In this document: positions 43,030 to 51,202 of the stretch, piece by piece
Numbering within the stretch: position 1 is the first letter of the stretch
How the letters are laid out: every line of letters begins with the position of its first letter
NCBI GenBank assembly: GCA_947502355.1
Contig: CANMZP010000002.1
Span: 1 to 64,000 of the forward strand
DNA length: 64,000 nucleotides
Direction: 5' to 3'
Source of the DNA: an uncultured Thalassotalea sp.
Lineage (GTDB): Bacteria > Pseudomonadota > Gammaproteobacteria > Enterobacterales > Alteromonadaceae
Translations under genes and position numbers: made by a program
The notes under the pieces: model-generated
Database searches by the model: none
What the model was told of the DNA's origin: nothing
What the model saw: the letters and a program-made list of their open reading frames with translations, nothing else

Positions 43030-44046
43030 ATGTTCGCTTTTAACTCAAACTGGACAGTAAACGCCAATACCTTCAATGTCGTGTTGCAAGCAGCTGAACA
43101 TTTACAGCTAAAGCGACATGAGTTGATTAACACGGTGGGGGTAACGGCAGAGGATTTAGCATCGCCATCCAATCGAGTCAGTGTTAGCAAATACTATCAA
43201 TTATTTGAGCTTATCGAAGCAAAAACAGGTAATGGTAATATTGGTTTGTTGGTGGGAAAAATCGCCCATGCAAACATGCAAAACTTGCAGACCTACATGA
43301 CCACAATCTGCTCCACCTTGCGCGATTATTTGCAGCTCGCCCCCAGTTTTCCTCATTTTTCGGGAGATACCGGCGAAGCCAAAGTCACCAGTGAAGCTAA
43401 TTACCTACGTATTGAGTGGCATCCTTTATTGTCAAAAACCAATTTAACTCGATATTTTACCGATAGTTTTTTGGTGATGGCGGCGCAAATTATTGCTGAA
43501 TGTTGTATTTATCCCATCAAAATTACGCGAGCGCAGCTAAGTTACCCTCGGCCAGCAGATACTCAGCTGCTAGTCGACTATTTCGGCGATAACCTGCAGT
43601 TCGATTGCCCAATAAGCTGCATTTATATCGAGAGGAAAGCCCTCGACTATCCAATGTGTCAATATGAATATCATTTATCCGACCGATTTATTGGCCAGCT
43701 TAAGCAATTATTTGATGGTCAAGTTGAAGACGAGTTTTTAAATAAAGTGCGTCAGAGCATTATTAAATCCTTGCCTAAAGGACAGGTGAGTATTGTTGAT
43801 GTCGCCGAGCAATTGAATATTTCAAAGCGCACCTTGCAGCGTCGGTTAACCGACAGAGATTGCCATTTTGGCCAAATATTGCAGGAAATTCGTACCCTAT
43901 TATCCAAACGTTTTATGGCCGACGATAAGTTAAATCTGACCGAAGTGGCCTTTCTTCTTGGTTACTCAGAGCAAAGCAGTTTTACCAGTGCTTTTAAGCT
44001 ATGGCATGGTTGTACGCCGGGTCGATATCGGGAAAGTCTCAATTAA
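43030..44046 (+). CDS. AraC family transcriptional regulator
   Basis: The 338-residue protein has an N-terminal domain of the arabinose-binding-like group found in OruR/ArgR-type regulators (AEHLQLKRHELINTVGVTAEDL, P-S-N-R-V-S-V-S-K-Y-Y-Q-L-F-E) and a C-terminal AraC helix-turn-helix pair (DVAEQLNISKRTLQRRL and LTEVAFLLGYSEQSSFTSAFKLWHGCTPGRYRE). It lies 110 bases before the acyl-CoA dehydrogenase gene on the same strand and probably controls it. The inducer is unknown. Confidence 0.88.
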   Translation: MFAFNSNWTVNANTFNVVLQAAEHLQLKRHELINTVGVTAEDLASPSNRVSVSKYYQLFELIEAKTGNGNIGLLVGKIAHANMQNLQTYMTTICSTLRDYLQLAPSFPHFSGDTGEAKVTSEANYLRIEWHPLLSKTNLTRYFTDSFLVMAAQIIAECCIYPIKITRAQLSYPRPADTQLLVDYFGDNLQFDCPISCIYIERKALDYPMCQYEYHLSDRFIGQLKQLFDGQVEDEFLNKVRQSIIKSLPKGQVSIVDVAEQLNISKRTLQRRLTDRDCHFGQILQEIRTLLSKRFMADDKLNLTEVAFLLGYSEQSSFTSAFKLWHGCTPGRYRESLN

Positions 44047-44156
44047 TTCTACTTATTAGCCGATAATTTGGCGCATTTTATAAAAAGCTTGGCACTTTTT
44101 CGCTATCGATGGAGCGGTACTTTCTTTAAGCTAATTTGTACCTTTACGACAATTAG

Positions 44157-45338
44157 ATGCAATTTATGTCCCTAACCTTTGATAGTGCGCGGTTAGCAAA
44201 TCGCGATTTAACCGAGTCTCATGAACAATGGCGTACCCAATTACGCCGCTTTGTTGAGCAAGAAATTGAACCATTTGCACAAGACTGGGATGAACAAGGC
44301 AAGATACCCGATGATTTATGGCCCAAAGCTGGAGCTCAAGGGATCTTTGCGATTGGTTACCCAGAAGCTTATGGTGGCATGAGTGAAGGTATCGATATGT
44401 GGTATCACAATATCGTTCATGAAGAAATTGCCCGTGTTGGCGTGGGTGGGGTGTTGGCCAGCTTGATTGTTCACAATATTTGTCTGCCAACGGTGTTACG
44501 TTTTGCCAAAGATGAGGTCAAAGAAGAGATTGGTCCTGCGGTTATTTCAGGAGAAAAACGCATTTCTTTGGCTGTAACTGAGCCCAGTGGTGGTTCTGAT
44601 GTTGCACGCTTGAAAACTACGGCGGTTAAAGATGGCGATGACTATGTGGTAAATGGTTCAAAAACATTTATTACCGGAGGTATGAATGCGCATTGGTTTT
44701 CAACGGCGGTGCGCACGGGTGGTGAGGGGGCAAGCGGCGTTTCTTTATTAGTCATACCGGCGGGTTTACCCGGCGTAACTCGCACCTCACTGGATAAAAA
44801 ACAAGGCTGGTGGTGTAGTGATACCGCCACCCTGTATTTTGACAATGTTCGTGTTCCTGCTAAGTACCTTATTGGTACTGAAAATCAGGGCTTTAAAGCC
44901 ATTATGACCAATTTTAATCATGAGCGTATGGGGCTGTCGGTCGATATGGAAGCATTCGCTCGTGTCTGTCTTGAAGAAGCCGCTAACTGGGCTAACGAAA
45001 GACAAACCTTTGGCAAACGTCTTGCGGATCATCAGGTTATCCGTCATAAACTGGCGGAAATGAAACGTAAAATCAATGCGACACAAGCCTACATTCAACA
45101 ATGCAGTTATCAAATCAATATGGACAAAGCCGATGCTGGCGATATTGCCATGCTAAAAGTGCAATGCAGTCAGACGCTTGAGTTTTGCGCACGAGAAGCG
45201 ATGCAAATTTTAGGTGGTATTGGCTATATGCGTGGCAGTAAAGTAGAGCGTATTTACCGCGAAGTTAGGGTGCAGGCCATTGGTGGTGGCAGTGAAGAAA
45301 TTATGCGTGATTTGGCATCGCGTCAATATGGAATATAG
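44157..45338 (+). CDS. Acyl-CoA dehydrogenase
   Basis: This 393-residue flavoprotein has the family motifs: I-S-L-A-V-T-E-P-S-G-G-S-D-V (FAD and acyl-CoA site), the following VVNGSKTFITGGM, R-Q-T-F-G-K-R-L, and the C-terminal R-E-A-M-Q-I-L-G-G-I-G-Y-M-R-G-S-K-V-E-R-I-Y-R-E-V-R, in which the glutamate acts as base in many members. It would oxidise an acyl-CoA to the enoyl form; it is encoded with an AraC regulator and a GST. There is a second ATG nine bases later (MSLTFDSA) that would also serve. Confidence 0.9.
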   Translation: MQFMSLTFDSARLANRDLTESHEQWRTQLRRFVEQEIEPFAQDWDEQGKIPDDLWPKAGAQGIFAIGYPEAYGGMSEGIDMWYHNIVHEEIARVGVGGVLASLIVHNICLPTVLRFAKDEVKEEIGPAVISGEKRISLAVTEPSGGSDVARLKTTAVKDGDDYVVNGSKTFITGGMNAHWFSTAVRTGGEGASGVSLLVIPAGLPGVTRTSLDKKQGWWCSDTATLYFDNVRVPAKYLIGTENQGFKAIMTNFNHERMGLSVDMEAFARVCLEEAANWANERQTFGKRLADHQVIRHKLAEMKRKINATQAYIQQCSYQINMDKADAGDIAMLKVQCSQTLEFCAREAMQILGGIGYMRGSKVERIYREVRVQAIGGGSEEIMRDLASRQYGI

Positions 45339-45346
45339 GGTTTTTT

Positions 45347-46069
45347 ATGATCATTAACGATTCAACATTAACTAAAAATGCAGCCGGACTGATTGTTACC
45401 GATAAACCAACGCTTTGGCATTGTCACGATTCTCGTTCCTTAAGAGCATTATGGACGTTATCTGAAATGGGGGTAGATTTCGATGTGGTTGAAATGACCT
45501 TTCCTCCTCGGTTTACCCAAGCCAATTACAAACAAATGAATGCCTTGGGAACGGTGCCATATTTTGTTGATGGCCAGACGCACATGACGGAATCAACAGC
45601 AATTTGTCACTATCTGGTGGAGAAATATCAATATGAAGAACTGCGTATTTCTGTTGAGCACCCAGAATATGGTGACTACTTAAATTGGCTGTATATGAGT
45701 GATGCCACCTTACTTTTTCCACAGACTTTGATATTACGTTATAGTGTTTTGGAGCCAGAGGAGCGTCGCAGTGCACAAGTGGCCTCGGACTATAAGCAAT
45801 GGTACTTGGCACGTTTGAAAAAGCTCGATCAGCACATCCTCAATCGAGAATTTTTATGTGACAATCGTTTTACCATTGCCGATATCGCAGTGGGTTACGC
45901 CTTATATTTAGGCGAAACACAGGGCTATAGTCATGAATACAGCCCTCAGACCCTGGCTTATTTAAATCGCTTAAAGCAGCGACCGGGTTTTCAAGCCATT
46001 CAGAACATTGGCAAGGCACTTAACCCGCTATTAAAGCTACAGCAAGGTAAAACCGTAAAGGAATCATAA
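45347..46069 (+). CDS. Glutathione S-transferase family protein
   Basis: The 240-residue protein has an N-terminal thioredoxin-like GST domain (LWHCHDSRSLRALWTLSEMGVDFDVVEM, then the A-L-G-T-V-P-Y-F-V-D-G-Q-T-H-M-T-E-S-T-A-I motif with the cis-proline) and a C-terminal helical domain (FLCDNRFTIADIAVGYALYLG). It begins eight bases after the acyl-CoA dehydrogenase stop and so shares its transcript. The substrate is unknown; a maleylacetoacetate-isomerase-like or thioether role is possible. Confidence 0.85.
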   Translation: MIINDSTLTKNAAGLIVTDKPTLWHCHDSRSLRALWTLSEMGVDFDVVEMTFPPRFTQANYKQMNALGTVPYFVDGQTHMTESTAICHYLVEKYQYEELRISVEHPEYGDYLNWLYMSDATLLFPQTLILRYSVLEPEERRSAQVASDYKQWYLARLKKLDQHILNREFLCDNRFTIADIAVGYALYLGETQGYSHEYSPQTLAYLNRLKQRPGFQAIQNIGKALNPLLKLQQGKTVKES

Positions 46070-46135
46070 TAGGATTTCCCCATAGCCTGCTGGGGCAGTG
46101 TGCCCTGGCATATTTTTACGGGTGAAGGGAGCTCA

Positions 46136-47788
46136 TTACATCCAGTTGCGTTTGCTTTCTTCCACTTCTCGCAAACATAAATCAATCAGTTTAACGCCAT
46201 CAGTTTGTGATAAGTAGGGGACGGACACCATGCCGCTAGCTAGCACGAATTGCACGGCGCACAGCTTATTACGTTTTAAAAACCAGCTTTGCTTAAACAC
46301 GGTTTGTTGTACTTTGTGTAATGGAAAGCAATAGTAGTTAACGCCAATACACCCTTTGCGAATATACACATAGTTTTCATCAATGGCATAACCCCAGCGC
46401 CAGTAACGTAGGCAACTTAAGCTGATAATAATAAAGGCAATCAATACGTAAACTTGAATGCTGTCTTCATAGTCATTGCTAACGAATACAAAATATAAAG
46501 CGGTTAATATTGGGGTGACAAAAAGCAGTAAATTACGCAGCAATAAACGCCAACTTACTTTGTTAAAAGCAATGCTATCAAGCTGGTTGTCCGGGTAGGC
46601 ATCTTGCATTAATGCCTCGCATTCTTTTTTCGTTACCGATGGAACAAGGATTTTATTGCTTTGCTGCCCTGACTGCGACTGGGTGATATTGGCATTGCTT
46701 TGCTCGAACTTAAGATTACGACGCCCCAAAAATTTATCTAGCCAGTCTTGTTGTTGCACAATCATTTGCAAGCGTGACAAACGCATGGTGATTTCGTTGC
46801 GGGTGAAAAAGCCACTGCGGCGAATATAGCGATCGCCACTGCGGTGCAGGGTAAAGTCGTGGAATGTTAAAATCGCGCCAATAATTGAAAATAAGGTAAT
46901 GGGGATCAAAAAGAACAGCGCGATGCTGATCACATGCCAGGTCATTTGCCACATCGACATGCCATCAAACAGCAGGTAGTCTTCGATATGAATGCCAAAG
47001 CGCCTTAAGAAGTTACCAATCCCCTCGCTTGCGTTATCGATAAACGGGGCCATCGTGCCTAAAAATATCCATATCCGATTATTGGTTAAGCCATGGATAA
47101 CCAGATCATCGAGATTGCGACTATCAAGCTGTACTTCTTCTTGTTCTTCAATTTCAACCCAAGGCTCTTCATTGCCGCTTTGTTCCTTTAAGCGTTCTTC
47201 ATTTAGGCCGTTTTCATTTGGATGCGCTGCATTAAGCTCGTTTACTTGCCGTGCTTGTTTGGCACTGGCAATGATTTGTTTTTTTAACGATAGCGCCAGC
47301 GTTTCTTTAATGGCCACCACTTTCGCTTCTTTCTGAGTTGAGCCTGCGGTGTCCAATTGCATACTGGTGTAACCAAATGGTCGGTAATACCAAGGAGCGT
47401 TAAGCTCGACATTTTGGATGCGGGCGAAAGGCAGGTTGATATTGGTTTTGGAAAATACCCCACTGCGAATTTCGATTTGCTGGTTACTCAACCGATACTG
47501 GAAAAAGTAAAAGCTTAAAATAGAGAACAAGGTCGCTAAGCCTAAAACGCCAAAAATAATCGGCAGCCATAATTGCGGCGCCTCGGTTACTTTGTCGTAG
47601 CCAAGAATAATAGCCGGGGCCAAATAGACAATATTAGAGAATATGTTTTTGAAGAACATCAACAAAAAGTACACTAAGGCGATGGGGGAAATTCTTTGCC
47701 ATGGTGTGCCATTATTTTCACGCTCTTGAGTCGCTTCCTCTGACCCCTTATCAAGCAATGCTCCAGACTCTAGCTCAGATTTATCCAT
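46136..47788 (-). CDS. PH-domain (DUF304) membrane protein, YdbT-like large partner
   Basis: This 550-residue protein has three bacterial PH2 (DUF304) units between membrane-helix pairs, in the same layout as YdbT. Each unit shows a strand pattern such as R-L-S-N-Q-Q-I-E-I-R-S-G-V-F-S-K-T-N-I-N-L-P-F-A-R-I-Q-N-V-E and R-S-G-D-R-Y-I-R-R-S-G-F-F-T-R. A 40-residue acidic segment (about 200-230) links the first two. The start of this gene overlaps the end of the small partner gene by eight bases, so the two are coupled. Function is not established in this group. Confidence 0.8.
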   Translation of the reverse strand: MDKSELESGALLDKGSEEATQERENNGTPWQRISPIALVYFLLMFFKNIFSNIVYLAPAIILGYDKVTEAPQLWLPIIFGVLGLATLFSILSFYFFQYRLSNQQIEIRSGVFSKTNINLPFARIQNVELNAPWYYRPFGYTSMQLDTAGSTQKEAKVVAIKETLALSLKKQIIASAKQARQVNELNAAHPNENGLNEERLKEQSGNEEPWVEIEEQEEVQLDSRNLDDLVIHGLTNNRIWIFLGTMAPFIDNASEGIGNFLRRFGIHIEDYLLFDGMSMWQMTWHVISIALFFLIPITLFSIIGAILTFHDFTLHRSGDRYIRRSGFFTRNEITMRLSRLQMIVQQQDWLDKFLGRRNLKFEQSNANITQSQSGQQSNKILVPSVTKKECEALMQDAYPDNQLDSIAFNKVSWRLLLRNLLLFVTPILTALYFVFVSNDYEDSIQVYVLIAFIIISLSCLRYWRWGYAIDENYVYIRKGCIGVNYYCFPLHKVQQTVFKQSWFLKRNKLCAVQFVLASGMVSVPYLSQTDGVKLIDLCLREVEESKRNWM

Positions 47789-48329
47789 GAATGGTCAAAT
47801 CCTTGTGTGACAGAATAAATTGACGCAGTTGCTCTGCCTTTTCCAGCTCTAGGCCGGGGATCTCAAACGTATGTAATGCCCCACCGGCACTAAATACTTG
47901 CAACTTGGCTAGGCCCAGCTTGCGATCGATGGGGCCGCGTTTTAGCTCTACATGCTGAATTCGCAAGATAGGCTGGCTTATTACCTTGCTAAAGATAAGA
48001 CCACAGCGGTAGCTAATATCCTGCTCACGCAGGTTATAAGCTTTGCAAGGATCAGCAAAATGGCAGTAAAAAGTTATCAAAAGTCCGCCACCACTTATGA
48101 CGAAACTGGATATGGTGATTGCATTAAGTAAGCCGTTTGGGATAGCAATCCAGGTCTGTTTGGTAAAAAATAACACCAAAGTGGAATACGTTAAGCAAAC
48201 CAATAATCCAAGCCATCTACGAGAGGTAGCATATTTTTTAGAGAGTGTGGAAAACTCAATGTTCTCTATAGTTACTTGGTCTTCATCGATATTTTGATTG
48301 GAGAAGTCCGCTGTTTTTATGTTTTCCAT
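47781..48329 (-). CDS. PH-domain (DUF304) membrane protein, small partner
   Basis: This 182-residue protein has two adjacent membrane helices (about residues 40-90) and one PH2 (DUF304) domain with Y-R-C-G-L-I-F-S-K-V-I-S-Q-P-I-L-R-I-Q-H-V-E-L-K-R-G-P-I-D-R-K-L-G-L-A-K-L-Q-V-F-S-A-G. This matches YdbS, the partner of YdbT. Its end overlaps the start of the larger gene by eight bases, as in the ydbST pair of other bacteria. It is divergent from glgP, sharing the 309-base gap with the operator candidate. Confidence 0.85.
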   Translation of the reverse strand: MENIKTADFSNQNIDEDQVTIENIEFSTLSKKYATSRRWLGLLVCLTYSTLVLFFTKQTWIAIPNGLLNAITISSFVISGGGLLITFYCHFADPCKAYNLREQDISYRCGLIFSKVISQPILRIQHVELKRGPIDRKLGLAKLQVFSAGGALHTFEIPGLELEKAEQLRQFILSHKDLTIHG

Positions 48330-48438
48330 GGCGCCCGCTTCCTATTTTTGAACTATCTTTTAAAATGCCTATTTCAAAAAACAATATAAAAATGTTGTTT
48401 TTTTTCGTAAAAATACATAAATTAACAATCTTTGATCT

Positions 48439-48478
48439 ACATACGTATGCAGAGAAATATCATTGTGCATACGTATGT
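48439..48478. promoter_or_regulatory. Double CATACGTATG operator candidate before glgP
   Basis: ACATACGTATGCA (48439-48451) and TGCATACGTATGT (48466-48478) are perfect 13 base inverse complements, and each holds the ten base palindrome CATACGTATG. The two centres are 28 bases apart, near three helix turns, so two dimers could bind on one face. It lies about 160 bases before glgP and about 110 from the divergent ydbS-like gene. The other bases of the 48330-48638 gap hold only A+T-rich sequence and the glgP ribosome site. Confidence 0.7.
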
Positions 48479-48638
48479 AATTATTTGCAATGGCAGTGTA
48501 ATTTTACCACACTAATTTCCAACAAATTTATACAATATTTGCCGTCGAGCAAACTGTACTACCTAATAAACGGTCTATACTAGTTACTTAACTTTAAATC
48601 GTAGATTGTGTCTTAAAAGCTAAGAGGATCATATTCAG

Positions 48639-51113
48639 ATGACAGCTAAGACTAAAGCAGCAGTTGCTGTAAAGAAACCATTAACAGTTGCCCAGTTTAA
48701 AAAGAAAATTGAGCACCACTTAAACTTCACTTCGCCAGGTAACGAAGTAGAAGATAAATCAAAAGCTGTTATGCGCGCTGTTTGTGCGACAGTAAATGAA
48801 GTAATCTTTGAAAAATTGAATGAAACCAACCTTTACCATAAAGAACATAAGAGTCGCTCAATTAACTACTTATCTTTAGAGTTTTTAATGGGTCGTATGT
48901 TGTCAAACAACTTACATAACTTAGGTGTGTTTGAAACAGCTCAAAAAGCGGTTGAGAGCCTTGGTTACGAAATCGAAGACATCTTAGAAGAAGGCAGCGA
49001 TTTAGCCTTAGGTAATGGTGGTCTAGGTCGTCTAGCGGCATGTTTCCTTGATTCATTAGCTACATTAGACTTCAATGCATACGGTTACGGTATCCATTAC
49101 GAAAATGGTTTGTTTAAGCAACAATTCCATCAATGTCGTCAAATTGAAACGCCAGATGAGTGGCGTGAATACGGCAACCCATGGGAAATCTGTCGTCCTG
49201 AATTAGTACAACGAGTGAAATTGTTTGGTACTGTTGAAACCATCACCAATACCGATGGTAGTGAGAAAAAAGTTTGGCGTGCTGGTCAAATCATTAAAGG
49301 GGTTCCATGGGATGTACCAGTTGTAGGTTACAACTCGAAATCGGTAAACGTGCTTCGTTTATGGGAATCTCGTGCTTCTTCACAGTTTGACTGGGATCAG
49401 TTCAACGCAGGTGCTTACCAAGATGCAAGTTCGGCACAAAACCACGCACAAGATATCTCTCGTGTACTTTACCCGAACGATACAACTCCTGCCGGTAAAG
49501 AGTTACGCTTTATTCAGCAATACTTCTTCTGTGCATGTTCGATTAAAGACATTATTGCCCGTTACCAATCACAATTTGGCGCTGACTGGTCACAGTTTGG
49601 CGATCAAGTGGTAATGCAATTGAACGATACTCACCCAACCATCGCCATTCTTGAATTAATGCGTTGTTTGATTGACGAGTACGACTTTAGCTGGACAGAC
49701 GCTTTTGCGATGTGTCGTAAAGTATTTGCTTACACCAACCACACTCTATTACCAGAAGCTTTAGAGAAGTGGGCTGTTTCAATGTTCGAGAACGTATTAC
49801 CTCGTCACCTTGAAATCCTTTACTCAATTAACGACTACTTCTTAAACCAAGAAGTAGAGGCATTATGGCCTGGCAACAACGAAGTGAAAGCACGCTTATC
49901 ACTGATTGAAGAAGGTCACACTAAAATGGTTCGTATGGCCCATTTATGTGTTGTTGCGTCTTACAAAGTTAACGGTGTTGCACAAGTTCACTCAGACTTA
50001 GTTAAAAGTGACTTGTTCCCAGAATTTGACCAACTGTACCCAGGTAAATTAACGAACGTTACAAACGGTATTACACCTCGTCGTTGGTTAAAAGCGTGTA
50101 ACCCAGGCTTATCGAAACTTATCGATACCAAAATCAAAGGCGATTGGGCGAAGCACTTAGACTTATTAACGGGTCTAGAAAAGTTTGCTGATGATGCTGA
50201 CTTCCAAAAGCAATACATGGATGTTAAGCACGAAAACAAAGTGAAACTAGCCAAAGTTATCAAGCAAGATACCGGTATTGATGTTGACCCAAGTGCCATC
50301 TTTGACGTGCAAATCAAACGTCTGCATGAGTACAAGCGTCAACACTTAAACTTCTTACACATTCTTGCGCTATACCGTCGTTTACTGGCTTTCCCAGACT
50401 ACGATATGACGCCACGTGTATTTATCTTCGGTGCTAAAGCGGCTCCTGGTTACTACCTAGCGAAAGAAATCATTTTTGCCATCAATAAAGTGGCAGAGAA
50501 AATCAATAACGATGCACGCATTAAAGGCAAGATCAAAGTTGTATTCATGCCGAACTACCGTGTAACGCTTGCTGAGAAAATTATCCCTGCTGCCGATGTT
50601 TCAGAGCAAATCTCTACTGCAGGTTTCGAAGCATCAGGTACAGGTAACATGAAGATGGCACTTAACGGTGCGGCAACATTAGGTACGCTTGATGGTGCAA
50701 ACATTGAGATTGCTGAAGAAGTAGGTGAAGAAAACGTATTTATCTTTGGTAAAAACGTTGATGAAATCAAAGAGTTTGCTGAAAAAGGCTACAACCCTTG
50801 GGATTACTACAACAGTGATGAAGAAATCAAAGCGTGTTTGGATTGGTTAAAAACTGACTACTTCACGCCGGGCGAACCAGGTGCATTATCTGCTATTTCT
50901 AACAGCTTGTTAGAAGGTGGTGATCCGTACCGCGTACTTGCTGACTTTGCTGACTACTCACGTGCAAATCGTGACTTAGACGCAGCATACAAAGATAAGC
51001 CGCGTTGGGCGAAGATGATGATTATCAACACAGCGAACATGGGTAAATTTACATCCGACCGTTCAATGAAAGATTACGTTGATAATATTTGGAAGCTAAC
51101 GCCAATTAAATAA
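48639..51113 (+). CDS. glgP: Glycogen/starch/alpha-glucan phosphorylase
   Basis: This 824-residue enzyme cuts glucose 1-phosphate from alpha-1,4-glucan ends. The N-terminal YLSLEFLMGRMLSNNLHNLG and LGNGGLGRLAACFLDS, the H-P-T-I-A-I-L-E-L-M-R segment and the PLP site EASGTGNMKMALNGA (the lysine binds pyridoxal phosphate) are all present. The length is the usual one. It is the first gene of the glg block and is followed, after a hairpin, by glgB. Confidence 0.95.
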   Translation: MTAKTKAAVAVKKPLTVAQFKKKIEHHLNFTSPGNEVEDKSKAVMRAVCATVNEVIFEKLNETNLYHKEHKSRSINYLSLEFLMGRMLSNNLHNLGVFETAQKAVESLGYEIEDILEEGSDLALGNGGLGRLAACFLDSLATLDFNAYGYGIHYENGLFKQQFHQCRQIETPDEWREYGNPWEICRPELVQRVKLFGTVETITNTDGSEKKVWRAGQIIKGVPWDVPVVGYNSKSVNVLRLWESRASSQFDWDQFNAGAYQDASSAQNHAQDISRVLYPNDTTPAGKELRFIQQYFFCACSIKDIIARYQSQFGADWSQFGDQVVMQLNDTHPTIAILELMRCLIDEYDFSWTDAFAMCRKVFAYTNHTLLPEALEKWAVSMFENVLPRHLEILYSINDYFLNQEVEALWPGNNEVKARLSLIEEGHTKMVRMAHLCVVASYKVNGVAQVHSDLVKSDLFPEFDQLYPGKLTNVTNGITPRRWLKACNPGLSKLIDTKIKGDWAKHLDLLTGLEKFADDADFQKQYMDVKHENKVKLAKVIKQDTGIDVDPSAIFDVQIKRLHEYKRQHLNFLHILALYRRLLAFPDYDMTPRVFIFGAKAAPGYYLAKEIIFAINKVAEKINNDARIKGKIKVVFMPNYRVTLAEKIIPAADVSEQISTAGFEASGTGNMKMALNGAATLGTLDGANIEIAEEVGEENVFIFGKNVDEIKEFAEKGYNPWDYYNSDEEIKACLDWLKTDYFTPGEPGALSAISNSLLEGGDPYRVLADFADYSRANRDLDAAYKDKPRWAKMMIINTANMGKFTSDRSMKDYVDNIWKLTPIK

Positions 51114-51130
51114 TAAGCAATAGGTTTAGT

Positions 51131-51165
51131 AAGCGGCAATCTGTGATTGCCGCTTGTTGTATTTT
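51131..51165 (+). terminator. Hairpin between glgP and glgB
   Basis: AAGCGGCAATC (51131-51141) and GATTGCCGCTT (51145-51155) form a perfect 11-base stem with a three-base loop, then GTTGTATTTT follows. It may end most glgP messages and lower the amount of downstream transcript. Confidence 0.75.
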
Positions 51166-51202
51166 AAATTTTTGAAATTAATTACAGGGAATCAATTTTC
51201 AA

